Shown piece after piece: positions 27,344 through 35,923 of a DNA stretch of 64,000 nucleotides. The notes below the pieces were generated by a model. The model was not told where the DNA came from. It saw nothing but the letters and a program-made list of their open reading frames with translations, and made no database searches. The DNA comes from JACDAE01 sp963717195 (GTDB lineage Bacteria; Chloroflexota; Ktedonobacteria; Ktedonobacterales; Ktedonobacteraceae). The stretch spans positions 463,982 through 527,981 of the forward strand of contig CAVQVR010000012.1 of NCBI GenBank assembly GCA_963717195.1, written 5' to 3'. The position numbers and the translations under genes were made by a program. Positions within the stretch are counted from its first letter, which is position 1; every line of letters starts with the position of its first letter.

Positions 27344-27359
27344 TATCCATCCTGTTACA

Positions 27360-28847
27360 CTACGCGAGCACATATCGTCGCGCTGCTCTCTGACCGCTGC
27401 CTTTTAATCTTCCCCGTTCAACTAACCGTTCCAAATCCCGATGTGCAGTTCTATCCGTCACTCCGGTCAACTTCCGATAGATTCCGTTCGTGATAAAGCC
27501 ATGCTCCTGAACATATGCTAACGCCTGAACTAGCCGCATTTCTACCTGCTCGGCACGACGATCCTGCACAACGATCTCAGCAGGACTCTCCTCCTGCCCT
27601 TCCCAAAGGGTTTCGTTCTGCAGCGGCAATCGTGGCTCTGGCGCACGTAAAGCTGGCGCTTTCTGAAAGGTCACGATGACCTCATTCATCTCGCGAAACT
27701 CTGGTGCTGGGAGATCCATCCGCCTGGTTTCATCTAACATAAATCTGATGCCACTGCCAATTTGTTCCATATATCCTGGCAGAGTGCTTAGTAAACCTGC
27801 TAACACAGGATTGCGCAACTTCGACTGCACCTCACCTCGCTGCATATGCTCAACGGTTATTCCGGGGAGCAGAAGTCCAGGACTATGCACCTCCACGCGA
27901 TCAGGATAGTAAAAGACACGCACTCTCTCGCCACGCTTGCTATAGTCTCGGTGAACCACTGCATTAATGACAGCCTCGCGCAGCACCTCAATAGAATACT
28001 CGGGAATATCAATCCGCTTCCATCCTTCAACCCGCGCTCCCACCGCAATATAGCGATCAAGAAACGCCTCGGTCGTATCGATAATTTCCTGAAGTGTCCC
28101 TGTTACGATTTTGCGATCTGCGTAGCGACTGGCCCCAACGGTCTCACGAAATAACACACACGCCACCTCACTCTGAGGAAGATGATCCTGTGGACTCTGT
28201 CCAAAAAAGAGGATACCAGCATTTGTTGGAACGATGGTCCCATCCACCTCTACCGCACACCGCATCCCCACTAAAACGCGCTCGATATTTTTGAAACGAC
28301 TCGACCGTTGTCCAGAGGTTGCTCGCTGTGCAAGGAATATATTCACTCGCTCCAGATCCATATCGTCCATCGTCGCATTATAGGCTGGCTCAAGTTCCCA
28401 ATCACGCAACCCACGGTCATAGATCATTTCCGACAATTCTGCCATGCTCAACGCTCTCGTTCGCGTTCCCTGCCGTACCCAAAAAATCCCTCCCGCTTGA
28501 TAGATGGGACCATCGGTCGGTGGGATGGTGGCCACAAGCAGCTTTTTCCCGCTCAGAATATACACCTCAGGTTCTGCAGGGTTGAGAGGAAGTTCTGGCT
28601 TGATCACCTGTCGAGCCGCTCGCAAAATGACATCGATGGTTTCCCCAATACGGTCATCAGAGACCCCCACTACCTTCCGTGTCGCATCTTCCACTCCAAT
28701 AATCACCATTCCCCCTTTGGCATTCGCCATTCCGCAGAGCCTCTCTGCCAAATCAACGGCCCGGGGAGCCGCTAATTTGAGTTCAACGGTCGTGGTTTCT
28801 CCGCCCTTCACGAGCTTCCTGAGTTCCGCCTCGCTCAGTCGACCCAT
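27360..28847 (-). CDS. AlbA_2/Schlafen-like ATP-binding regulator with GHKL-type C-terminus
   Basis: 495 residues in three parts. An AlbA_2 (divergent AAA_4, Schlafen-like) domain at about 8-130 with ETTTVELKLAAP and GGMVIIGVED; a GHKL-like ATPase module at 260-400 with EVLREAVINAVVHRDYSKRG and QIGSGIRFMLDE; and a C-terminal winged helix (GFITNGIYRKLTGVTDRTAHRDLERLV). Such proteins are often annotated as RecG-related transcription regulators and frequently sit at the edges of defence islands. Four tandem 12-bp repeats lie 72-119 bases upstream and may be its operator. Its 3' end is 12 bases from the transposon insertion and seems intact. Confidence 0.85.
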   Translation of the reverse strand: MGRLSEAELRKLVKGGETTTVELKLAAPRAVDLAERLCGMANAKGGMVIIGVEDATRKVVGVSDDRIGETIDVILRAARQVIKPELPLNPAEPEVYILSGKKLLVATIPPTDGPIYQAGGIFWVRQGTRTRALSMAELSEMIYDRGLRDWELEPAYNATMDDMDLERVNIFLAQRATSGQRSSRFKNIERVLVGMRCAVEVDGTIVPTNAGILFFGQSPQDHLPQSEVACVLFRETVGASRYADRKIVTGTLQEIIDTTEAFLDRYIAVGARVEGWKRIDIPEYSIEVLREAVINAVVHRDYSKRGERVRVFYYPDRVEVHSPGLLLPGITVEHMQRGEVQSKLRNPVLAGLLSTLPGYMEQIGSGIRFMLDETRRMDLPAPEFREMNEVIVTFQKAPALRAPEPRLPLQNETLWEGQEESPAEIVVQDRRAEQVEMRLVQALAYVQEHGFITNGIYRKLTGVTDRTAHRDLERLVERGRLKGSGQRAARRYVLA

Positions 28848-28918
28848 ACTGCCTCCAATTCCCTGTTCTCATCATTTTAAGTAGCCTCATTGTAGCAGAT
28901 ACAACAGATTTTTTATAG

Positions 28919-28966
28919 GAAATGTCCGAAGAAATGTCTGAAGAAATGTCTGAAGAAATGTCTGAA
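28919..28966. repeat. Four tandem copies of a 12-bp unit
   Basis: GAAATGTCTGAA repeated four times without spacers (the first copy has one change, T to C). On the minus strand it reads TTCAGACATTTC and precedes an AT-rich promoter-like stretch (TATAAAAAATC, TACAAT) of the AlbA_2 gene. It fits an iterated protein-binding site. Confidence 0.8.
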
Positions 28967-29130
28967 GGGATCATCTCTGTTACCAGGCTTACGATCATGA
29001 ACCATCATCGCAACTCATTTTTAAGGCACGGAAAAGGGAGTCCTCAGTAAGAATGAAGGAGAGATGGCGTGCATAGGATGTCCGATAAGAGGGGGGGATC
29101 GTGGCGGATAAAGTATGCAGTACAGTTCCT

Positions 29131-32100
29131 TTAGCTAGAAGATAGCCGCTCTTCCATCCTGCTTCGTTTCTCTTCTTGAGTAGCCGCTTGTAGATCTATT
29201 AAATGCTTTTGTGTGAAACGTAAGCATCGGTGAACAGGCATATCAAGATGTACGATAAGATTTTCTTCATTGTCTGTCGCTTGTATGGTAAGAAGAAGCT
29301 CTTCCCTTTTCTTCTCATCTGTTTGACAGGCATACATGAACTCAGCAGCACAGTTTGGACAAAGCGCCAGGTGGTTCGCATCATACTCTTTTTTAAAGAT
29401 ATCAATGTATTGACATGCTACGAAGTATTCTTCCCCATTTAGACACCTGAATGGCATTGGTTGGTCGCACAATTGGCAGATCAGTTGACCTTCTTCATTG
29501 GTATTAAGATCGCGGAGGTAGGACTTTACCTCGCTATTATCTGCTGTCATACGCCTGTTTATAGTAACGGCTTTGTACGTTTTCTCTTCAGTCGTGTAAG
29601 CTGCTATTGCGGCTTTCTCTTTTCTCCGATCAGGATCGTTCGTAACGCTTGAAGGTAAAGAAGGCTTGTGTTGTTGTTGATACCATGCAAGGATAATGTC
29701 AGGATCATCTTGAATGAGGGAAATTAGTTTGGGTGGTATACCTAGTTTTTCAGCCAGTTGTAACTCTTCGGCTTTCCTCATCCCTAATCTTTGCGCCACC
29801 TCTTGTGCCTCAAGCGTGCTCATTTCAAATCCTTCTGATATGTCTGTTAAGAACATTTCCTTGGGACAATAAAAATCTCCCTTCTTGTCAGGTAGCCAGA
29901 CTTTTTCACTACAAAGTTGTCCTATTTCAGAGAAGCTTTCTTTGCTCTGGGCGTCGACAAAATTCTGCTGAGTTGACGTTTCTACAACTCCCTTAATAAG
30001 ATGGCGGTACTCAAGCAGGAAATTCCAGAGCATTCTCGCTCTTTCAATCGTTATATGATCAAGAACATGTTCGAGTCCATCTAATTTAGCATGTGGATTA
30101 AAGCCATGAAGGCCCCGTTGATGGTATCCCCTAAAATTGCGAATTATAACATATCCTATACTTCCCGCTATTTTGTTTGCTTTTGGCTGAAGATCGGTTG
30201 AAATACCCAGATCACTCAAGAGTGATTCATAAAATGGGCTTATTATAAACCACGCCTCCTCATTGCCATCAAACCAGATAGACAGTTCTTCTGTTTTGCT
30301 ATAGACTTCATGAGGCATTTTCCATGCTTGTTCTGATGTTTTTGCATTTATCGCACGAATAAATGGAGTTTTGTTGAGATGAGAAAGAAGCTGTGATCTA
30401 GCAGGATGATCTTTCCGTTTGAGAGCTTCCTGAATAAGGTGGAGATCTTGCTTACTACGTGGTTCATCATCAATGATAACAGCATCAGCCTCATATGGCG
30501 GCAAAACAGATTTTATCACTTCATCAACGACGTCTGGTTCATATAAACCAAGACCTTTGAGAAACGAGTAGACGGTTTCATCTGTTAATAAAGACCTTTT
30601 TACAAGATCAAATGTACTTTCTCCTTCAAGAAGAAGATAAGCATTCGGCATTTTATTTCGACTATAAATCCAGTAATCTGGGAAAGGGGAAACTTGGTTT
30701 CCATTTTCAAGTCGGAGAATCGGTTTCTCTTTGATGATGTTTTCGAGTGCTGGCTGTTTACTCAAAAATTGATAGAGTTTTATAAGCCATGTATCCGTTT
30801 GTTTCTCCAGAAATGACTCTTCTAGTTTTTCCACGAAAATAGCTGGATTCACAACGTCAACGTCAAGGCATTCGGTCAAATATTGATAAAGGTCTCGCAC
30901 TCTATTCGCTGTGGTGATTTCTGAGGATAACCAGTACAAGGGAGATACTACTCCGTAGAGATCTGCTAATTGTTGGTTATTTATCAAGTCTCGCAGTTCT
31001 CTGCCACGGGCCAGTTTTACTTCTGTGGCACGGGCAAATGTTCCATCGGCAGTAGGTAATAAGGGGTGCTGTTTCAGTATCAGGAGCACCTGATTGTAGA
31101 GTGGCATAAATGGTGGCTGCATCGTTTCGTTACGTATCGGAAGCAGTGATAAAAAATTAACAGTTAATAAGCCAGCTTCTTGTATACGTTGCATGCTCTC
31201 GCCCAGCAGAATGGCACACTCTTGTATCAAGAGAGTATTCGTATCATCGTCGCTTTTGATATTCGCTCTGTTGTCAGTGAGTAGAAATGGGCCATGCAAA
31301 CGAAAATTCAGCCCGGTTGTCTGCTCTGTGGGGAAGTAGACCGCTAATTTTTGGTTGGGTTCTGCTACTATGCTTCCCTTCTCGCCGAGTCTGAAAGCGA
31401 TGCGAACATCCAACTCCCTATCGATTTCACCGCTCGGGTTTACATTTCTCGTAAACATGAGATATTGTGCGCTGCTTTGTCGAGGTTGTCCATTTTCTAC
31501 ACTTTCTCCCAGTAAGTCGTGCTGCGAGCCTTTTACTTCACGTAAGTACATGCCAGAATCTATTCCTGCCTGCCATGATATTGATGCCAAATTTTGTAGA
31601 AAGAGCAGAGCTTCAAACCCTAGCGTAGATAACCTTTCTCGGATCTTCGAGTGGAGTATTTTTTCCTGCCTTTTGATAAATGGAAAGGTGAACTGAGTAT
31701 TATATTGATGATTTTGCTCATCGTTTTCAGGGAGGGCAACGGGCACTACGAGATGTTCGATGGCAAAGGCAAAGCGCTTATTCTCTAATTGCGTATAAAC
31801 TTCTGGTCGCTCGGTAATGGCAAAGACGGATTTGAAGCCAATGCCAAAGCGGCCAATCTTGTTAGCTTCTCGTATTTTGTCGCTGCTACCAATACTTGTG
31901 ATACTCTCCACGTTAGACTTGGTAAAAGGCTTGCCGTTATGACAAAAAATGAGACTATGAGTGGATAATATAAACTGTGCTTCTGTCGCATTCTGGTCTT
32001 CCGCATTTTGTAGTAGCTCATAGATAAAATGAACAGGGTCAGGATATTTTTCAACGGTTAAACGGTGGATACCCTTCTCAAAGCCGATTTTTCGCGTGCA

Positions 32101-32151
32101 TTCAATCCATCCTTTATGACTGGAAGAAAGCTCTTCGAACCAATTATCCAT
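29131..32151 (-). CDS. Sacsin-type HSP90-like ATPase protein, defence-associated
   Basis: 1006 residues. The N-terminal 200 are a sacsin/Hsp90-like GHKL ATPase: YELLQNAEDQNATEAQF supplies the Mg-binding Asn, and GRFGIGFKSVFAITERP the glycine lid. The long middle part resembles no domain I can name. Near the C-terminus two Cys pairs (CQLCDQP and CPNCAAEF) form a probable zinc finger related to HNH-like ribbons, followed by a Glu/Arg-rich tail. The gene starts 3 bases after the stop of the SNF2 helicase gene, so the two are translated together and probably act as a complex. Function unknown; proteins of this type recur in bacterial conflict islands. Confidence 0.82.
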   Translation of the reverse strand: MDNWFEELSSSHKGWIECTRKIGFEKGIHRLTVEKYPDPVHFIYELLQNAEDQNATEAQFILSTHSLIFCHNGKPFTKSNVESITSIGSSDKIREANKIGRFGIGFKSVFAITERPEVYTQLENKRFAFAIEHLVVPVALPENDEQNHQYNTQFTFPFIKRQEKILHSKIRERLSTLGFEALLFLQNLASISWQAGIDSGMYLREVKGSQHDLLGESVENGQPRQSSAQYLMFTRNVNPSGEIDRELDVRIAFRLGEKGSIVAEPNQKLAVYFPTEQTTGLNFRLHGPFLLTDNRANIKSDDDTNTLLIQECAILLGESMQRIQEAGLLTVNFLSLLPIRNETMQPPFMPLYNQVLLILKQHPLLPTADGTFARATEVKLARGRELRDLINNQQLADLYGVVSPLYWLSSEITTANRVRDLYQYLTECLDVDVVNPAIFVEKLEESFLEKQTDTWLIKLYQFLSKQPALENIIKEKPILRLENGNQVSPFPDYWIYSRNKMPNAYLLLEGESTFDLVKRSLLTDETVYSFLKGLGLYEPDVVDEVIKSVLPPYEADAVIIDDEPRSKQDLHLIQEALKRKDHPARSQLLSHLNKTPFIRAINAKTSEQAWKMPHEVYSKTEELSIWFDGNEEAWFIISPFYESLLSDLGISTDLQPKANKIAGSIGYVIIRNFRGYHQRGLHGFNPHAKLDGLEHVLDHITIERARMLWNFLLEYRHLIKGVVETSTQQNFVDAQSKESFSEIGQLCSEKVWLPDKKGDFYCPKEMFLTDISEGFEMSTLEAQEVAQRLGMRKAEELQLAEKLGIPPKLISLIQDDPDIILAWYQQQHKPSLPSSVTNDPDRRKEKAAIAAYTTEEKTYKAVTINRRMTADNSEVKSYLRDLNTNEEGQLICQLCDQPMPFRCLNGEEYFVACQYIDIFKKEYDANHLALCPNCAAEFMYACQTDEKKREELLLTIQATDNEENLIVHLDMPVHRCLRFTQKHLIDLQAATQEEKRSRMEERLSSS

Positions 32152-32154
32152 GTC

Positions 32155-35100
32155 TCATTCCCCTTTTACCACAATAACGCCGAACGCTACAGGCTGTGCA
32201 CTGATATCAGTGCGCAGAGCAACCTGGTTGAGTTCAGTCATGCGTCTATTAAAATCTGCTTCAGCGTTGGTTATTTGTGAGAGTCGCATACGCTTGATAT
32301 TTTCTTCTTTTGCCTGTGCAATCTGTGTATGCAGTTGTGAGACCTGGGCACGATGACTTGTTTGTAGGCTCTCTTTACGATACTGAGCGAGTTGTCTATT
32401 GTATGCTTTATGGGCTATTTGAGCACTTTCCCACAGATGATGGTGGTAACTATCAAGCTGATCGAAGACTCCCTGATCAGGTAATTGTATTTCTCCTGCC
32501 TGGATAGATGAACCGTGCTCAAGGACCTCAAGAAAACGGTCTGTTAGCGCCTGATCATTACATACAGGCTGCAAGACGACTTCCTCACGAATGCCAAACT
32601 TTTGCCAGAGCCAGATGCCAAAGTAATAGGTTCCTGGCAGAAGGGAAGAGTCCACAACGGAAAAAGCGGTATAAAGCGTCTCGTTTTTCTTGAAGGATTG
32701 AGCTGCCTGTTGAGCCAGAGGGTGAATGGCCGTCAGAAACATGATGTCACGCTTGTCCGCAGCACAGGCGGCGGCCTCAAATGTGATAGTGAGATATTGA
32801 GAAGAACCTTTCAGCCATTTTTCCCACTCACGGAAAACAGGTGACTGCTGACGAGGGAGCTGCTGCAAATGCTTGAACACAATGTTGCGAGTTTCCTGGT
32901 TTAAGCGAAGGCGTTTCTGTGGCTTTTCACCTAAAATATAGATCTGCTCAGCCCCACAATTCTGCTCCAGATAATAGCGGATGGTGTTTTGTAAGGCCCA
33001 GGGAGAGAGCCAGAAGCTGGTCACATTCTGTATCTCTCTCTCAAGTTGCTGAGCTGGTAATCGGATGCCAAATAAATCCTTCTGGTGTTCCTCTAGCCTG
33101 GTTTGCTCCTGAATAAGGCGAATATCGTTATCGGCTATCTGCTGGAGTCTTGTTTGAAGCTCTTCTCTGCTGAGGGTCAAGTTTTCCGCGACCTGATGCA
33201 ACTCATGTGTTATTTTGCCCAGAATCTCTTCACTTCCTCCAATTGTACGGTGGAAGAGACCAATTCGTAAAAGACAACGCTCATAAATATCAGCGTCTAC
33301 CGTCCCAGGAGTGATCAGATTATAAATAGCCACTGTTTCGCTTTTTTGTCCATAACGGTCAATGCGCCCAATGCGCTGTTCGATGCTCATCGGATTCCAG
33401 GGTAAATCATAGTTGACCAGGCAATCACAAAATTGGTAATCGAGCCCTTCACATCCGACCTCCGAGGAAAGCAAGAGATCGAGTGCTTCATCATCTTCTC
33501 CTGGACGACTAAAGCGTTCACGAAGCATCCGCCTCTCCTCCTCGGATGTGCCTCCGTGAATGAGTGCAACACGAATATCTTCTAGCTTAAAGTGTTCAAA
33601 CAGGTAGAAAAGGGTGTGGAGAAAACTACTGAACAGGAGTAATTTGTTATTGGGTAATTTCTGTTTGTCACGAATAATGGTGAGAAGCGCATCTCGTTTA
33701 GGATCGTATGCATCCAGGTGATCAGCGAGCGTCAAGACTGAATGGATCTGGTCTTCAATATGCTCCCAGGGAATGGCGGATAGGTCGGAGCTAAATTCTT
33801 CATCCTCATCGGCCTCCGCAAAGAGCATCGGGTCAAGACGACGTGTGAGGATGTGGCGCAGGAGAGGGGCAAGACCATACAAACAACTGGCCGCCTGTCG
33901 GCGGATGGTTGTCATCAGAAATTTGATGTTGCTGTCTCCATGAATACGCTGCAAGATGTTCTGTTGTGTCGTAAGCACCATATCATGTAATTGTTGCTGC
34001 TGAGGAGTAAAGGGAACCGTCACTGTTTCTGGTTTGCGCGTTGTAAAGTTCCCAATATCCCGTCTTCTCGTACGATTGATAAGGTCAGAAAACGTATGTA
34101 AATGTTCTATATCATGGATGCATGCAACTCTCTCTTGACCATTAAACTGCTTGACCTTCAACTCTGTAGAGAGCCGCTGAAAGAGTGGGTTATTGCGTAA
34201 AAGTGCCTGCCCCCATGATGTATCCGCTGCCATCTGTAAGGACTTCAGCGCCAGTTGAGGCCAATCCGGCGCATTTGCCCTCGCAATTTCTACGGCCTGG
34301 TTAATCAAGGGATTGGGTTCGGTCATATGATCGAAACTACTTTTATCCAGAACGAGATCTGGACGGAGGAGATTTAAGAGCACAAATAAATCATTGGTAC
34401 CCATTTGCACAGGAGTGGCTGTGAGAAAAATAACGGCCTCGGCTTGTTCGCAAAAGTAGCGTACCCCTTGATGAGTGTACGTATTCGTGTTACGGAGATG
34501 ATGTGCTTCATCAACAATGACGAGATCGAACTGTGGCGGTGGATTGAGGTCGAGCAGTCCAGACTTGCCCCTTTTATTTTTCCTGGTATGACTACCATAT
34601 AAAAGCATCTCGTCAAAGAGCGAAAAGGGCAAGATTGCTCTTGCGTAGTGTTCAGGCCATACCCCATCGAGATCAGTTTCGTGAATGCAGTGGCGCAAGG
34701 TTGGCCCATCAAGATGGGTGAACTGTTCATCAAAACGTTTCATCTCAATTTGCCATTTGCGCTCAGTCACCAGGGGCTTGGGACAAATGATAAGAACGGA
34801 GCGTACATCCTTACGCGCTTGTAGCTCCCGCAAGATAAGCCCAGCCTCGATTGTTTTGCCTACGCCAACTTCGTCTGCAATGAGGAGACGCGGTCGATCC
34901 GATTGAATGAACTTGAGCACGGGTCTAAACTGATAGGGAACGAAATTAATACGAGCTGCATTCAACGAGTAAAGTGTTGCCAGACCAGGATGATTGAGCT
35001 GTAAAGCTGTCATATATGCGTGGAAGACAGATAATGGAGTAAGCGTCATTGAAGGCGAAGACAGGGTATGTAGCTGGAGTTGACTGGCATAATATGTTGA

Positions 35101-35304
35101 TGGCGTGTTGTCTAAAAAGAGAAGATAACGATTCTCAGGGGTTCCAGGTACAATATGAATAATAGCGCCGACACGAGTTGGGTCTGAACGCAGAGCCACA
35201 AGCTGGCCTATCGTGAATTCAAGGGATGAAGCAGGCAATGCCGTATTACGAAGCAGAGATTGATCTGCATCTACCGCTTCTTCTCGATTAGTGTTTTCTT
35301 CCAT
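32155..35304 (-). CDS. SNF2/RapA-like DEAD-box helicase paired with the sacsin-type ATPase
   Basis: A superfamily 2 double-stranded DNA translocase of 1049 residues. Motif I is ADEVGVGKTIEAG, motif II DEAHHLRN, motif III LTATPVQMG, motif V SEVGCEGLDYQ and motif VI EQRIGRIDRYGQ; all catalytic residues are kept. About 350 residues follow, including a predicted coiled coil (ENLTLSREELQTRLQQI and near the end). It is related to, but clearly distinct from, the DrmD-type helicase encoded divergently 620 bases away. It forms a two-gene unit with the sacsin-type gene. Confidence 0.88.
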   Translation of the reverse strand: MEENTNREEAVDADQSLLRNTALPASSLEFTIGQLVALRSDPTRVGAIIHIVPGTPENRYLLFLDNTPSTYYASQLQLHTLSSPSMTLTPLSVFHAYMTALQLNHPGLATLYSLNAARINFVPYQFRPVLKFIQSDRPRLLIADEVGVGKTIEAGLILRELQARKDVRSVLIICPKPLVTERKWQIEMKRFDEQFTHLDGPTLRHCIHETDLDGVWPEHYARAILPFSLFDEMLLYGSHTRKNKRGKSGLLDLNPPPQFDLVIVDEAHHLRNTNTYTHQGVRYFCEQAEAVIFLTATPVQMGTNDLFVLLNLLRPDLVLDKSSFDHMTEPNPLINQAVEIARANAPDWPQLALKSLQMAADTSWGQALLRNNPLFQRLSTELKVKQFNGQERVACIHDIEHLHTFSDLINRTRRRDIGNFTTRKPETVTVPFTPQQQQLHDMVLTTQQNILQRIHGDSNIKFLMTTIRRQAASCLYGLAPLLRHILTRRLDPMLFAEADEDEEFSSDLSAIPWEHIEDQIHSVLTLADHLDAYDPKRDALLTIIRDKQKLPNNKLLLFSSFLHTLFYLFEHFKLEDIRVALIHGGTSEEERRMLRERFSRPGEDDEALDLLLSSEVGCEGLDYQFCDCLVNYDLPWNPMSIEQRIGRIDRYGQKSETVAIYNLITPGTVDADIYERCLLRIGLFHRTIGGSEEILGKITHELHQVAENLTLSREELQTRLQQIADNDIRLIQEQTRLEEHQKDLFGIRLPAQQLEREIQNVTSFWLSPWALQNTIRYYLEQNCGAEQIYILGEKPQKRLRLNQETRNIVFKHLQQLPRQQSPVFREWEKWLKGSSQYLTITFEAAACAADKRDIMFLTAIHPLAQQAAQSFKKNETLYTAFSVVDSSLLPGTYYFGIWLWQKFGIREEVVLQPVCNDQALTDRFLEVLEHGSSIQAGEIQLPDQGVFDQLDSYHHHLWESAQIAHKAYNRQLAQYRKESLQTSHRAQVSQLHTQIAQAKEENIKRMRLSQITNAEADFNRRMTELNQVALRTDISAQPVAFGVIVVKGE

Positions 35305-35923
35305 CTACCACCAATTCTTCTTGATTATTTAAGAATACATAGCGTACGTTCTATTTTATCAGTTCTTTTCCCAAATTCTTATGAGTTTATCACCGCTACC
35401 GCTTACCAACCTCTGACCATTAGCACTAAGGGCGAGCTTGATTTCGACTCACTTGCGGCGATATTTGGGAGAAAGGAGAGGACAATTAACTTTTACCTGT
35501 TCTAGAAGTTTACGAATACTTGTAACGACTGCAAACTATGCCTCATCGGTATCAGACCAACTTCTGATAGGGTTCCCATCCGTAGGCAACGTCTGAAACA
35601 TTCCGATGTGGTTCCTTCCCATTAACATTTTCATGCAACAAGGATATGAATTTTATTATACTACAATTTCCTTGCTTTGCTGTATAATATTTCTCTAATA
35701 ATAATAGCAAAATCAGAAATATATCTTATAAAATATACGGAACAGCAAGCATACAGTGAAAGTGGAAAAATCAAGTTACCAGTACACATATCATTGTTTT
35801 CTTTCGTGGTGTATAATAGAATATATTATGTAGAAATCGAGGATAGAAAAATCCTATTGATTGGCAGTGAAACTACTCGCTTCCTCAAAAGGATCCATAT
35901 CGATTGCTAGCGAGGAGCTTCAT
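35305..35923. other. AT-rich divergent intergenic region of the defence island
   Basis: About 620 bases separate the SNF2/sacsin pair from the DISARM-like genes. It is much richer in A+T than its surroundings. TATAAT occurs at 35682-35687 and 35812-35817 on the plus strand, both without a good -35 box, so they are only candidate promoters for drmD. A small hairpin TATCAGA/TCTGATA lies at 35550-35569. No small RNA or gene is identifiable. Confidence 0.45.

Larger units (their letters stand above)
21260..27348. mobile_element. Tn3-family-type non-autonomous transposon carrying a minus-strand gene set
   Basis: Two 38-bp inverted repeats (21265-21302 and 27306-27343) match at 36 of 38 positions. 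Their inner ends read TGCTAAG and CGCTAAG, the typical inner end of Tn3-family repeats, which are also 38 bp. Directly outside both repeats stands TATCC (21260-21264 and 27344-27348), an exact 5-bp target duplication as made by Tn3 transposases. The interior is 6 kb of cargo with no transposase, resolvase or clear res site, so movement would need a transposase in trans. The insertion lies 12 bases past the stop of the AlbA_2 gene. Confidence 0.82.

Noticed and set aside
28919..28966. The 12-bp tandem repeats as a CRISPR array
   Set aside because: Units are too short and directly abutting, with no spacers and no cas genes.
35260..35505. A small plus-strand frame in the divergent region
   Set aside because: It begins inside the SNF2 gene, has no ribosome site and no recognisable similarity; it is most likely chance in A+T-rich DNA.
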